Shown piece after piece: positions 1 to 10,654 of a stretch of 64,000 nt of DNA. Origin of the DNA: Ramazzottius varieornatus (Eukaryota; Tardigrada; Eutardigrada; Parachela; Ramazzottiidae). Numbering within the stretch: the stretch's first letter is position 1; every line of letters starts with the position of its first letter. Under the pieces are notes generated by a model that searched no databases, had not been told where the DNA came from, and saw only the letters and a list, made by a program, of their open reading frames with translations. The DNA lies in the NCBI GenBank assembly GCA_001949185.1, contig BDGG01000001.1, positions 983,153-1,047,152 of the forward strand, read 5' to 3'. Position numbers and translations under genes: made by a program.

Positions 1-203
1 TTCAAGAAAATAAAGGAAACAGCAACGGTCACAAAACAGACACCACTTCGTCTGATTGATGCATGACCACGCCAAGGCGCCGTTATGGACGGTGGCCCGT
101 GTGGCGGTATCGTGGTAACAGCATCAAACAAGACAAACAATCTTCGGCAATAGGACTCGTTTCGCTCATTAATCAAGTCTATATTCAACAAAGGCAAAAT
201 TAC
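1..203 (-). other. Intron 1 of the DARS1 gene, running off the left edge
   Basis: The aspartyl-tRNA synthetase reading frame stops matching its family at position 204, where the reverse strand reads CAA|GTAATTTTG, a good donor. The remaining bases to the window edge do not continue the conserved family sequence in any frame, so I read them as intron. The downstream exons lie outside the window. Confidence 0.7.
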
Positions 204-821
204 TTGGTTGACGCTAATCTGCGGTCCAGTAGCGTCTTCAGCCTTCTCCGATCGTGAGGCATCCTCGATCAGCAGAGGTAACCTGGCTTCCGCAGAGCTG
301 ACAACAAAGATTTGCTCGACGTGAAGCTCCACATCTTGCTGCGAGCAGCTGTCGATCGTCTGGTCCACTTTCCTTACAACGCCGTAAACATCGACGATGG
401 ATTCTTTGCTGATTCCCGCAGCAAACTTGACCATCTGCTTCGATACTTTATCCCCGACAGCTACCAAGGCTTGTACCGTGTACTGTTGTTGTCGTAGGAC
501 GAAGAAGCACTGCTTCCCTTTAGCTCTGCTGGTCTGCAGACGCCCGCGAATCCAGACGAGTTGATCGGCTAAAGTCGCTGTCAGGTCTTTCACGATGGTC
601 AAGTCACGGTCCACTTTCTCCTTTGACTGATTTAGAGCAGTAAGACCGTACTTGTCTTTAGCAAAATCTTCGGTTTCGACTTCAGCAGAAGCATCCCCTG
701 ATGCAGTCTTCTTCTCGGCGATTATCTCCGCTTTCTTCGCTGCTTTCTCGGCTTTCTTGGCAGCATTCTTGGACACTTTTTCCGCGTTTTCCTTCTGATC
801 CTTCTCAACAATGTCAGCCAT
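204..821 (-). CDS. DARS1: Cytosolic aspartyl-tRNA synthetase, first coding exon (partial gene)
   Basis: Charges tRNA-Asp with aspartate in the cytosol, in animals usually within the multi-synthetase complex. The 206 codons seen here hold a Lys/Ala-rich N-terminal extension (residues 1-40), then the start of the OB-fold anticodon-binding domain. Strong family matches are [17 protein letters not shown] near residue 90, [14 protein letters not shown] near 133 and [11 protein letters not shown] near 161. The exon ends at an in-frame donor after VNQ, so the catalytic domain lies beyond the left edge. The ATG is the first in frame; an acceptor (TTTTGCAG on the reverse strand, exon from about 840) lies about 20 bases upstream, so the 5' UTR is probably split by an intron. 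Identification is firm; only the N-terminal third is visible. Confidence 0.93.
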
Positions 822-1231
822 TGCTCCCAGTTGCTGGCACCTGCAAAAGAAATACACAGATATCAAGTGTGAAGGGTGAAGATATTGCGGCTACAAGCCT
901 ACAAACACGTACGAGGGAAGAAGCCGAAGGAAAGTCAAGAAACTGACACGTGAAAACCAGAATCAAAAGTCAAAATAGACCGGTCGACGTTTTACCTCGA
1001 AGAGGCCATTACGTCACAGATATCCTTGTTACTCACTGGACAGTGATTGAGTACCTTCTACACTACGATGACGACGTAAGTTGATGAACGAAAAGGGACT
1101 GGCGAAAATCGAGCCGATTTTGCATCAGACATCAGCACTCAGTAGCTGCCTGACACTTCGACTGCGACGGCGGAATCGACGCTCAAACCTCCGTTCCGCA
1201 GAACGGCTGAACGTCGCATGCGGCGTTTCAA

Positions 1232-1540
1232 CCAGCGGTGGACGGATGATTTTCTCATCGAATAACTAAACACGGAACGGCGCAACATCACCCAGTGCAG
1301 CCTAAACCAGGAACGGCAATCAGTCGATCAGTATTTTTCTTGTATGAAAAATATCGTTCCGAATGTCCTTCGAACACAAGGTCTCCTGTTTAGTAGGATA
1401 GAATCTGCGCACTGATAACAAAATTGGTTTAGCCCTTTGTAACACTTCATGCCAGGTCATACCTGACAGCTGAGAAAATCTCGATGTTATGCTGAGAAAA
1501 TCTCCATATTATGTCGAGAGAATCATCCGTCCACCGCTGG
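1232..1540. repeat. Inverted-repeat MITE, family 1 copy 1, interrupted at its right end
   Basis: The left end reads CCAGCGGTGGACGGATGATT and the right end is its inverted copy ending CCACCGCTGG. Two more copies (7541-7831 and 54877-55157) share the terminal repeat and about 280-310 bp length. A second element has inserted at base 1541, duplicating the last bases of this copy. There is no coding potential, so it is a non-autonomous DNA transposon. Confidence 0.85.
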
Positions 1541-1541
1541 T

Positions 1542-3080
1542 CAGTGTTCCGATTATCGTAATATATAATTGAAAATGGCTGATTTTGGTAAGGTTGTAAA
1601 TTCCTAATTCCATTCCTTTCCGAATTCCGTTCCATTCCTGGAATTCCGTTCCGTTCCAAGAGTAGCTGTTTGGAACGGTGAAATGCCTATTTGGAAGACT
1701 ACCAAAAATCGGATAAAATTTAGGAATTCCACGAGGTAAACAGTCGAAGATCCAGCAGATCCTGTCAGAAAACTGAACCCGATGCTGGCTCACACATGCG
1801 TACCACTGAGGCTGATTGGTCGTTCAGTTGAACGACCAATAGCATTTTCGATCCGTCGCACTAAAGAATGCGGCGCATTCAACTGTGCGTAAGTCCTTGC
1901 TTTTCCCTTGGAGTTAAGGTCCAACAAGACCGAAAGTTCGGATCGGCCAATCTCCAGCTGGCTTTCAGTCTAAAAACCTATATTTTCCGATGGCTCCAGA
2001 TCATCTTTACTGTTTTTAATGGGTATGTGAAAAGAACTAAACTGGCAAATGGGAGTTTGGAATTCTGGATTTTTGCGAGGACCTTCTGGAAAAGGGAATA
2101 GGAATATTAGGAATTCCTTTCCTATTTTCCATTCCGAGGACATTCGGCCTGGAATTTACACCCCTAGATTTTGGCCTTTTTGGAATTCCGATACAACGAT
2201 TCAAATTGAGAATCTTTTGCGAACGTATTTGGATATTAATCAGGATACAAATTCAAATGGAAAATGATCAGAGTATTCTAATTCGTAATTCGAATCACAC
2301 AATGGCTTAATTGAAATAAGCACAGTTGGAATAAGACACTACGGTCCATTTGAATTGGCGCATTATTACCGCAAAATCACAAGTTTATGTTTGCCAGTTG
2401 AATCCACAGCTGTCAGCATCAAGCCCGCAGTGCAGTCCGCCAATTTGTCCCCGGATTTAGCGCATTCAGAGGCCAGCACATCGGGGCTTATTTTGGTAGT
2501 CTGCCTCTCATGACCTCGTATCATTGATCGTTGGTTTGATGAGGAGATAAATTTGAAAAGTATCGCCGAAAGTGAAGTCATAGAATTTTTGAGTGACATT
2601 GTAAACGCTCAGGATTCATCGCTGATCTATCATTTCAAGACTAACATCTCAATCATCGTCAAGAATCAGAACAACAGAAAGCGGAAGTCCGATAGCAGAA
2701 GATGGGTGAAAAACCTTCTTTGAGCCCTTCTGCCAAAGAATCCGTCGTGGAATTGAATCCTTCAAGAAGTCCGTGCCTTCACCGTCACCGCCTGCAATCG
2801 GCTGAGCGTATCTGTTGGAACTCCAAACGGTGGAGTCTCAAAAGTAAATACTTCTGCAGGGGGAAAGACGAAGGTCATACTATACTGGAAATTGAAATTA
2901 CCAAACGACGTCGCAATAATTCAAATAATTCGAATTGGTGTCGGAAACTGAATTCCGATTCATCGTAATCGTCGGTTCAGTAACGATGAATTATCGGAAA
3001 TTCAAATTAGGGCTACGCGAAGGATTTCGATTAATCGTAATTGTAATGAAAACTGCAAAAGTCTTATCGGAACAACACTG
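1542..3080. mobile_element. hAT-like non-autonomous DNA transposon with 8-bp target duplication
   Basis: The element begins CAGTGTTCCGATTATCG and ends ATCGGAACAACACTG, giving imperfect inverted termini. It is flanked on both sides by the same 8 bases, CCGCTGGT (1534-1541 and 3081-3088). An 8-bp duplication with CAGTG-type ends is typical of the hAT superfamily. The 1539-bp interior is AT-rich with many short AATTC/AATTG runs and no convincing transposase. Related copies are at 12331-13117 and 17952-18586. A reverse-strand open frame at 2366-2599 is unrecognised and may be chance. Confidence 0.85.
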
Positions 3081-3571
3081 CCGCTGGTTCCATCTTTAAG
3101 TCGTTCCATGAGTTCGCTCAGTGCACTATAGAGCTCCGGAACGCGCAGTGATACGCAAAAGTTAGAGGGGATAATGTACCGGACGGCCTCAGAAATCGGT
3201 CTCATTTTCCATGAGACCAGTCGGGTACGGCCTGAATCGAAGTCTCGGATTCCGAGTCGACCAATAGCAGCGCTTCAACGTGTTCGAGCCGGCCCACGAC
3301 CCGTCGAAACATAAGACCGAAAGATGAGAGTGGCTTTTTATGAGACCTGACCTGTCCTCGCAATCTCTATACTGTGCGATTGATTGCGATAATTTTTTTG
3401 ATTCAACGCCAACAAACAAAATTATTTTTATTTTGTCGTCACTCCTGACTTCTGGCATGGATCATAATGGATGGCGCCGTAATAGCAGAGTGAGTGCTTT
3501 TGGGATCAAAGATTTTCCCTTCTTTGCGCCACTCTCACAGGTTTACCTTCCGTACTCCTGCAGACAGCAGC

Positions 3572-4072
3572 ATGGCCGTGCAGGAAGTTCCGTTCAGTCT
3601 ACTGGATCTGGATCTGAAGAAAGCACGGGAGAAGCAGAACGTCGCCGCTCAGCGCGAAGCTGCCCGCCGTCAGCGCTTGGAGAATCTGCAGAAGGACAAT
3701 CACTTTGAGGATCCCCACAAGAATCTCGTCCTGGCCAAAGACGTCCCAACTTTCGATGACGAGGCAGATCGCAAGCAAACTAAGAAATCTCGGAAGGCCA
3801 AGCTGAAAGAACGTTGGAAGAAATCGTTCCCTCAAGCTCTTGTCGATGAAGAACGCTACTGGACGACGCAGCAAGCAGCCTCCGACTTCGCCTCTCTGAC
3901 CTACAATTACTTCACCGCAGAAGTAGGAAAATCGGAACTACCTCCTCTGAAGCTCTGTTCGATCTGTAGTTTCCCCTGCAACATGAAATGTGTTGTTTGT
4001 GAAGACAAGTTTTGCTCGAAGAAATGTTTGGAGACGCACAGAGATATTCGCTGTATGAAACGCGTTTTGTAA
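3572..4072 (+). CDS. ZNHIT1: Zinc finger HIT domain protein 1 (ZNHIT1)
   Basis: Subunit of the SRCAP/SWR1-type chromatin remodeller that loads histone H2A.Z, acting in the nucleus. It is one exon of 166 aa, close to the family length of about 154. Residues 1-120 are charged, mostly helical, with the ERYWTTQQAASDF segment. The C terminus is a complete HIT zinc finger: Cys129, Cys132, Cys140, Cys143, Cys148, Cys152, His156 and Cys161, the exact family spacing. I start at ATG 3572 because the upstream in-frame ATG at 3494 precedes a pyrimidine tract and CAG acceptor ending at 3540, with a GTGAGTGC donor near 3488; the 5' UTR therefore seems to carry a short intron. The gene converges on RCL1, with only 71 bases between stop codons. 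Confidence 0.95.
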   Translation: MAVQEVPFSLLDLDLKKAREKQNVAAQREAARRQRLENLQKDNHFEDPHKNLVLAKDVPTFDDEADRKQTKKSRKAKLKERWKKSFPQALVDEERYWTTQQAASDFASLTYNYFTAEVGKSELPPLKLCSICSFPCNMKCVVCEDKFCSKKCLETHRDIRCMKRVL

Positions 4073-4129
4073 TCAACAATCAACCCACTATATAAAGCTG
4101 AAGCATTACTCTTTTACGAACTTGACTTG

Positions 4130-4135
4130 AATAAA
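4130..4135 (+). promoter_or_regulatory. Poly(A) signal AATAAA of ZNHIT1
   Basis: AATAAA lies 57 bases after the ZNHIT1 stop and only 9 bases before the end of the RCL1 coding region on the other strand. Cleavage 10-30 bases downstream would put the ZNHIT1 3' end inside the RCL1 coding sequence. Confidence 0.7.
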
Positions 4136-4143
4136 ATCCTTTC

Positions 4144-5999
4144 TCATGAAACGGTCTTGCTCAAATTGGAATATCCAATTCCCACACAAGATAAAATAAT
4201 TTTGCTATTCTCTGGAGAGTCTGAAATAGTTTTACTGTCAGCAGTGATCCGAAATTCGACTGAGAAGAATTCTTTGATGTAACGGAGAAGTTGAATGGTG
4301 AAAGGCGAAAGAGGACCTGTCTGTATTTTTGAGACGTCGCCGTTCTGTCCGAGGCACATCAAAAGGAGCGCTAGACCTTGATTTATCGAACCCACACATC
4401 CACCCTGGAAAGAACAACTTGAGTTCACGGAAACAAATCATTGCTCGATATGGGGGCTCGGCACACAAACTCGACATATGTGTTTCCCCAGTGGCGCATT
4501 TTCAGTTTTATTGGGTGAAAGCGTGCATCACTTGTGAGATCGTTTTCGCCGATTTTCCTCGCATAACTGGCCCACATTTCCATTTTTTTCCCGAGCGTGC
4601 GCCACTCGGAAAAAAACGGTCTCGTCGAGTTTGTATTGAGTTACGATCATTCTTACACGATATATCTCCTCGAGCAGAAGCAAGGCTGCTCGCTCTCCCA
4701 TTTCTTCCGCAGTTTCCATCGTCTTATTTTGTTCCGTACTTTCATCGGGAGAGCGAGGCTGTTCGGAGGTCACATCAACGGCGTAACGGATGCCTTTCTC
4801 AGTCTCCGCTATGAGCGTTATTCCGTAGCCTTTCGACCTGCAGAAAATCTTGAATTACACTACTTCATATTTTCCGAAGGACAAGCAAGAAGACTTCACC
4901 TTCCAGCATTTCTGTCGCTTTTACACTGGTCAGTGTAGCAGTAAACATCTGCCACGAATTCTTTTAGGATTTTCTTGGCTGCTTCCCCGAGGCGATTTCC
5001 CATCGACGGCGACATTCCGCAGGTAAATCTTGAGACCAAAACACGTCGGCGCTTTCTTCCCATTATGATTGCGCTCTTAGAGTTCACTTACGCAATTCCG
5101 CGGATGCTTCGGATTAATCCGCTATCTTCCATATTCCTCAAAGGCCGCAGTTTCAATTTCGACGGACAGGTAAATCGGACTTTTCCTCCACCATTCGGCC
5201 GCAATCCTCTGGCAAGAATTTTCAGCTCTAGTCCTTCGTCTGTTCCCAAGAACTTCTGAAGTAGAGGCAGGGAGGAATGCCTGATAGCGTCGATCTAACC
5301 AAACAGAAAAAAATCAACGAGCCGCACTGATTATTATGGGAAAGAAAATTTATACCGAGGGATCAATTTGGTCATTAGTTACACCGGTGAAGATAACTTC
5401 GATGGATTGCTTGGTGAACGGGGCAAGAAGCAGCAGGGCTTCAAGATAGTACGTGATGGAGCGGTCAGTTTGGCAGTCGTGCTCGAACAGTCCACCGGAA
5501 AGCAGGCCGGGATGAAACGTTAGCTTCGTACCTACAAAAAAGTCCATGTCAGCTGACAGACCATCTTAACCATGGAAAATCTTACCTGTCTCATCGATGA
5601 TCCAAGAAGTTCCGTTCGTAATCTTAGCAAGCAGAGCAAGAAAATTCAGCTCGTAACCTGCACAGAATGAACACCATGAATAACCATACCCATGTCAACC
5701 AACGCATGACCTTGTTGCCAAGCAAGTCGCCAGTGCGTCGGTCGATCGGAACTCGTGTGGTGTTGCGCAATGAGGTTTGAGTGGCTTGGTGGGCCGTGGG
5801 GGGAGCAACAGATGTTTAAGCACCGATATAAAAAGACAACCATGCACCGGCCTGTCTGCCAAACGTGCCACTCACCGGATAAGCCAGGGTGTTCGTCTTT
5901 CTGTCGTATCTTGCTAATCCGGATGGATTTCCCGCTCAGTACTGCCAGTACAAGTCGCTGTCGGAAATAAAAGCTGCCGGAGAATTCTTCTAGTGCCAT
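4144..5999 (-). CDS. RCL1: RNA 3'-terminal phosphate cyclase-like protein (RCL1)
   Basis: Nucleolar protein of the small-subunit processome, needed for 18S rRNA maturation; it has the cyclase fold but is not known to cyclise RNA. Seven exons on the reverse strand: 5999-5876, 5657-5586, 5531-5356, 5294-5092, 5028-4900, 4837-4657 and 4404-4144, joining to 381 codons (human about 373). Family landmarks in order: FRQRLVLAVLSGKSIRISKI, TFHPGLLSGG, APFTKQSIEVIFTGVTNDQ, RGLRPNGGGKV, AALLLLEEIYRGGCV and the end CVGIGYSNLSKTVS. All junctions are GT-AG and keep frame. Intron 6 (4405-4656) contains a hairpin element of the recurrent family. The 3' end faces ZNHIT1 so closely that the transcripts probably overlap. 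Confidence 0.95.
4456..4634. repeat. Hairpin element (GTGGCGCA family) inside RCL1 intron 6
   Basis: Outer arms read GCACACAAACTCGACA and TCGTCGAGTTTGT; inner arms read CCAGTGGCGCATTTTCAG and GTGCGCCACTCGG. This is the arrangement of the longer copies at 39117-39321. It takes up about 180 of the 252 bases of the intron. Confidence 0.75.
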
Positions 6000-6107
6000 T
6001 ATTTCGAAGAATGAGAGGACTAATGGGAAGTTGCTGAAAGTGACGGAAACTTCGAAGATCGCACATTCGCAAAATTCGTAATTCGGAAATGCAACGTTTT
6101 TACAATA

Positions 6108-6522
6108 AGGGCTTACAATGACAGATTACACCGCTGGTGTAATTGGCTCCACCCACACCCTTGCGATTGGCCTATTCATTCCACCAGACATTACACTTTC
6201 GGTGTAATTACGAGTCGCTCCGGAACGACTCGTAATTACACCAAACTTAAGCAACATCCCGAGTGGGCTGTGCTCCTCTCCAAACTTTCAAAAGTCACGT
6301 CCATCACGAAGTTTCTCGTTACTCGTCCTACTGGTGAGTGTATGGTGGTTCCTCCGACATCAAAGATCTCATAATCCTCCGATCGTGCTTACCTGCAGTG
6401 CGGGGCTTTCAAAGCAACCCGTTACACCACTTTCCTAACTGGTCAAAAACGTTTTCTGGGCGTATCCGCCAAAGTAGCTGGTGTAATTACACCACCAAGC
6501 CAGTTTAGTCTTTGTAAGCCCT
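6108..6522. repeat. TA-flanked inverted-repeat MITE
   Basis: Ends are AGGGCTTACAA and TTGTAAGCCCT, each flanked by TA, as expected for Tc1/mariner-type insertion. Further inverted blocks (GGTGTAATTGG and GTGTAATTACACC) extend the terminal symmetry. The 415-bp interior has no coding potential. Confidence 0.75.
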
Positions 6523-6528
6523 TAATAA

Positions 6529-6676
6529 AGAGAACGCGAAAACGCAAAATCTTGTTAAGATAACTGAAGTCAGTGTATTGAGGTTAGACTATTACATGTT
6601 ATAAGTGCCTAATAGTCTTACCTCAATACACTGACATCAATTATCTTAACAAGATTTTCCGTTTTCGCATTCTCTG
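6529..6676. repeat. Near-perfect foldback repeat, arms of about 65 bp
   Basis: Left arm from AGAGAACGCGAAAACG and right arm ending CGTTTTCGCATTCTCT are reverse complements over about 65 bases with few mismatches, around a loop of roughly 17 bases (ACATGTTATAAGTG...). It directly follows the TA-flanked element. It could form a long stem if transcribed. Confidence 0.85.
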
Positions 6677-7154
6677 TAATCAACAATCAAGACTCAAGAG
6701 TATCTGGAAAGACTTTCGTCCGAGTGGAACTGCGGCTGGTGGAAAATCGAATCCTTGCACCTCAAATTCATGCTACGCCGTACGGTGTGAACCAGCGCGC
6801 AAGTTTGCAACTTCTGCGAAACTGCGCCTGGCCGATGTTACAGTGTTCTTTGTTTCAGGCAAAACCTAACGTTGCTCGTGTCGGACAGATAAGATGAAAA
6901 ATGTTTTAAGCAACGTCGCAGCGAAAAGAAAAGCAGGAAGAGGACGGAACTAAACGAAAGCGAGCAGATGCAACTGCTCTTACAGAGAAAACTAAAGCGA
7001 TCCCGCAGGGTCGTACAGTATAGTGCAGTGCACTGCTCTGGAACTCGGACATTTCAGCGGTGCACGGTATCTCGAGGAACTCTTCAACCCGCTCCGTCGC
7101 GCCCATCCGTAATCGACTGGATGCGAGCTGTTCGGAATCATAGTATACGCAGGA

Positions 7155-7878
7155 CGGGAAATTATGGGGCCAGTAAAAATTATGGGACCAGGCCTTTTCG
7201 CTACGGCGGTACGGAAGCACGTACGTACGCTACCGATTTATATTACAGTCCGGTCGCTCGAACTCTGGTACCTGATTATGCGATTTCAAAATAAAGAAAT
7301 CGTGCAAAATCAACGATACTGCGAGCCATACCGACACAGCCGGTCCACATGCGGGTTGATTACTTGATCACACCAGTAAAGCTATGGTGTAATTTACGTG
7401 TAATGTAATTTCGGCCTTGGCTCAATGTATAGCAGACTTCAAAACAAAATCGGCGCAATAGGTACCAGATTTCGACCGACCGGACTGTAATGCACTTTTG
7501 GACACTTTTCTACGTTTGAATTTCCATTTTGCCGTCTTTTCCAGCGGTGGACGGGTCACGGGTGATTTATTCAGCCTGATACCGAAAACCATGGAACTGC
7601 CACCTACGACTTGTCAAGAACCAGTACAACGGGCAATCTTGTCATCAGAGCGCGAATTCCACCTCCCCACTGAACAGGAGAACCAGTGTTCGAACAACGT
7701 TCGTAACGGTATTTTTCAAATGCAAAATACTGATCGACTGATTGCCGTTCCGAAGTTGGGCTGCGCTTGAGGTTGCGAAGCCGTTCCGTATTTTGCATAA
7801 TTCACTGAATAAATCACCCGTCCACCGCTGGTCTTTTCCGCCTGGTCCCATAATTTTTACTGGCCCCATAATTTCCCG
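7155..7878. repeat. Inverted-repeat element, family 2, with a family 1 MITE nested in it
   Basis: Ends read CGGGAAATTATGGGGCCAGT and the inverted ACTGGCCCCATAATTTCCCG; the match continues to about 38 bases. A second inner inverted pair lies near 7244-7286 and 7447-7490 (ACAGTCCGGTCG...CGACCGGACTGT). The MITE at 7541-7831 is inserted in it. Relatives: a compact copy at 16454-16631 and a single end near 19628-19740. Confidence 0.8.
7541..7831. repeat. Inverted-repeat MITE, family 1 copy 2, with 6-bp target duplication
   Basis: Ends CCAGCGGTGGACGGGT and ACCCGTCCACCGCTGG. The flanking bases are TCTTTT on both sides. A related, uninterrupted sequence near 19665-19680 reads GGCGGAAAAAGACGGC where this copy is inserted, an empty-site comparison that supports the 6-bp duplication. 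Confidence 0.88.
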
Positions 7879-8204
7879 TCGCGCGTGTACGGACTACGAA
7901 GTGACAAGTTTCTGAGAAGGTCAAATTTGAGTTGACTGCTGTGTATAAGGTTATTGATTTCTAATCTTCATACTTATAATAATTGCTGGGGTTGCGGAGG
8001 AAACATCCGCAAGCGCAAACCTGCTGAACTGTAGCAAGGGAAGGTTCTGCTTCTTGAAAAATCCTTTCTTTTTGTGGCTTGGAAGGATGGCAACTCCGAT
8101 CACTCCATTCATGTTCAAACATGCGTTCGTATTCGGCAAGCTCTATATGTCTCCCGTACAGCGAAGGTTATGGTCTTCGGGTCCGTCACAACTGAGTTTA
8201 GATT

Positions 8205-8324
8205 ATGGTCGCCAAATATGCCAGGACCACGGTGGTCATCTTGCTAGCAAATGCCATGGAGAACGCCGTGAACGGACGAGTGGGATACATTGACCTACAA
8301 GCCTGCGGATGTCTTCAACTCCGA
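8205..8324 (+). CDS. Possible 5' coding exon of an unknown small protein
   Basis: An ATG opens 40 codons that begin with a short hydrophobic stretch (TTVVILLANAM) and end exactly at CGA|GTAAGA, a strong donor in frame. I could not find a convincing next exon, and there is no family match. It may be the start of a secreted or membrane protein or a chance frame between repeats. Confidence 0.2.
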
Positions 8325-8594
8325 GTAAGAACGATAAGCGGATTCGAGAAGTGGCGGGAGTTGAATGATACAGTACCAGAGCACTATAAGGTACTATACT
8401 TGATTTTCCCTGGTATCATGTATAGCTGATGCTTGACGGTGTGAAAATTGGATATGGGAGGTCGGATCGTTCTGGCAGTCAATCCGATGTGTCCATTGGG
8501 GAAAATCCTTCAAAGCGTAATGCCGAGATCTATCGAATGGTCATATCACGGGGGCGACATTCAACCCCAGGTAGATTAGTACTATACCGCCGAC

Positions 8595-8729
8595 ATGAAC
8601 TTCGCAATGACGTCATCGCGAAACTGTGCTTTCTTCCTGCTCTTCGCCCATTACACCGTGTCTTTGGAGTACCAAACAGCATCCCAAATTCAGCTAATGG
8701 TTTCCGATGACTTTACGTGCGATTGTTGA
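8595..8729 (+). CDS. Possible 44-aa secreted peptide
   Basis: The frame from ATG 8595 gives a hydrophobic N-terminal run (NCAFFLLFAHYTVSL) followed by about 20 polar residues with two cysteines near the end. No splice structure or family match supports it, and the surrounding DNA is repeat-rich. I list it only as a candidate. Confidence 0.15.
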   Translation: MNFAMTSSRNCAFFLLFAHYTVSLEYQTASQIQLMVSDDFTCDC

Positions 8730-9011
8730 ATGAGAAGCTCAGCTTCGCGGCAGAGGAGGAAAGCCGTGTCTTACGCAGCAGGTAGCGGGACGCGGTGTCG
8801 CAGCGATATGAAGAGCTCCAAAGTCGATCAGTTATCCACCTTACCACAAGGCACTACAATCAACCAGATAATACCGAGCTTCAAAGATGCATAGTCATGT
8901 TGGCGTTTAGCACATAATTCACGCTACTTTCTTCAGGACCACAGGCTCCAACAGCTATGTAGTTTTGAAGACTGTCTGACTTTTTGAAAAACTTTTTCAG
9001 TGCCCTGCAGG

Positions 9012-10129
9012 ATGGCATTCCGTGCTGTTCTCTATCTTGCTTTGTTCGCTGTGGCTCTAGCTGACCTTCCACCCAATTACGAGTCGCTGACTGCCATCCA
9101 GAAGCAGGAGATCCTGTGGAACAACATCAATGCTGACGTCTACGACTACGATAACCTCCCTACGGCCGGCCCCACCCCCGCACAGCTGGTTGCCTTTATG
9201 AATGTCAACTTCACTTTGCAAACTTTCCTTCTCGTCAGCGACGAAATGCCTGTTGGGAGAACCAAAGTGATCCACCCCTACGGACCCGTCGCCAAAGCCC
9301 GCATGGTTATCTTCCCCAATTCGCGCTATACGGGAATATTTTCCCCCGGTCAAACACACTGCCTGGTGCGTCCATCTCCTGGCTCCTTCAACCCGCAAAA
9401 CCTCGTACCAGGTACAGCCGATAAAACTAGACTAATCTGCGGCGACACTCAAAGGCCTCGATCTTGGTCAGGAAATATATATACTTCTATTCGGAAGTGT
9501 GTATCCTTGTTACAGGTTTGGGAGTGAAATGCCTGATCGATGGAGCGCCTTCTCAGAACATCATGTCACTTTTCGCTTTTGCCGGTCAAGGAACCAACGG
9601 CAATTATTTCGAGAATTCAAAGTTCAATATCCCGCTCACGGACGACAGAAGAACCGGCAGGAAGATTACTTGTCCTCACTTGGAAGCCCTTGCTACTAAG
9701 GCCGGGGAAGTTGGATCAAACACCCGCAACCCCGTTAACGACCTTTTTGAAGCCACTCTTGCAGCACTTCCGGGTGGCATAAACGACAGACCCGAGGACA
9801 CTGGTAACATGCCACTCTATGAGCAGGCCTCTGTACGCGGAGATGGCTCCCTAGTACCAGCCGGTCAAGTTGTTGCACCTTACAAGATCGAGTTCGTGCC
9901 AAACAGACTGCTGTCATACCCAGCCGATACCGACAAGGACTTCCGTTATCAATTCGGGCAAATTGAGCCAGGCACCGTTGTCTATCAGGTGGTACTGTAT
10001 CGGACAGCATTATCCGCCGAAGGTGAGCTTGTCGGACATCTGGTTAGCGACTCGCCCTTTGTCAGCTCGCACTATGCTGATAATCGGTTCTTCATGCGCC
10101 ATGGACGGCAGCGATGGCAGAGCGAATAG
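9012..10129 (+). CDS. Secreted protein of a catalase-like-fold family (function unproven)
   Basis: Two exons, 9012-9411 and 9516-10129, join in phase (G|GT) to 337 codons. Residues 1-17 form a signal peptide (AVLYLALFAVALA). The order of conserved blocks (RYTGIFSPG, CLVRPSPGSFNPQNLVPG, GVKCLIDGAPSQN, FAFAGQGTNGNYFENSKFN and a C-terminal FVSSHYADNRFFMRHGRQRW) resembles a family of secreted eukaryotic proteins that I recall being linked to the haem-dependent catalase-like superfamily, including the short ILWNNI motif near the N terminus. I see no assignable haem ligand, so enzyme activity should not be assumed. ATG 9012 follows an acceptor-like tract (TTTTTCAG to 9000), so a 5' UTR intron is likely. 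The gene model is firm; the family assignment rests on memory. Confidence 0.8.
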
Positions 10130-10654
10130 GCGCTTTTTTCGGGAAAAATCTTGCGTATTCGACGTTCTCAAATTTTCGCATTCGACTGCTTTTCTGTCAG
10201 AGTTGCGTTTGGTTTCAGTGGTTCAAAACAGTGTACACTACAATCGCTCTGTCACAAGTTTTGATGGATGGATATCCACTCTCCAAATTAAAGGTTCTCG
10301 GACAGGTGAGGGAAAAACTACAGAGTACGTACTGTAGAGAACGGCGAACCGTCGCATGACAGCATTCTCAGTAGGTAACCAGGAAAGCCCATGCACTTCA
10401 TTTTATCAACCAGTCTAGGCAAGTCTAGGCAAACAAGCAAGAGAGCCAGGATATTCAATACCGTAACTGCAATACAAACACAGAGATACTTCAGTTGAGG
10501 TGACCTTGGCGCCAATGCAAGGAGTCGCATACGTTGAACAGAGATCCGATCGAAAGGGAAAACGCAAAGAGCACGAACTACTGAATTTACATTCATCGGC
10601 CAAGAGGCGAGGTGTTTATGTCAAGACTTTCTGTATTTGCCACCAGCAAATCAG

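Noticed and set aside
2366-2599. Reverse-strand frame inside the hAT-like element as transposase remnant
   Set aside because: No hAT dimerisation or catalytic motif; only 77 codons in AT-rich repeat sequence.
8054-8429. Overlapping forward frames as a single multi-exon gene
   Set aside because: Only one exon-like piece (8205-8324) has a fitting donor; no acceptor and continuation could be found.
10318-10603. Reverse-strand hydrophobic frame as a membrane protein
   Set aside because: It lies just beyond the Ly6-like stop codon and is more likely 3' UTR or spacer; no start or splice support.
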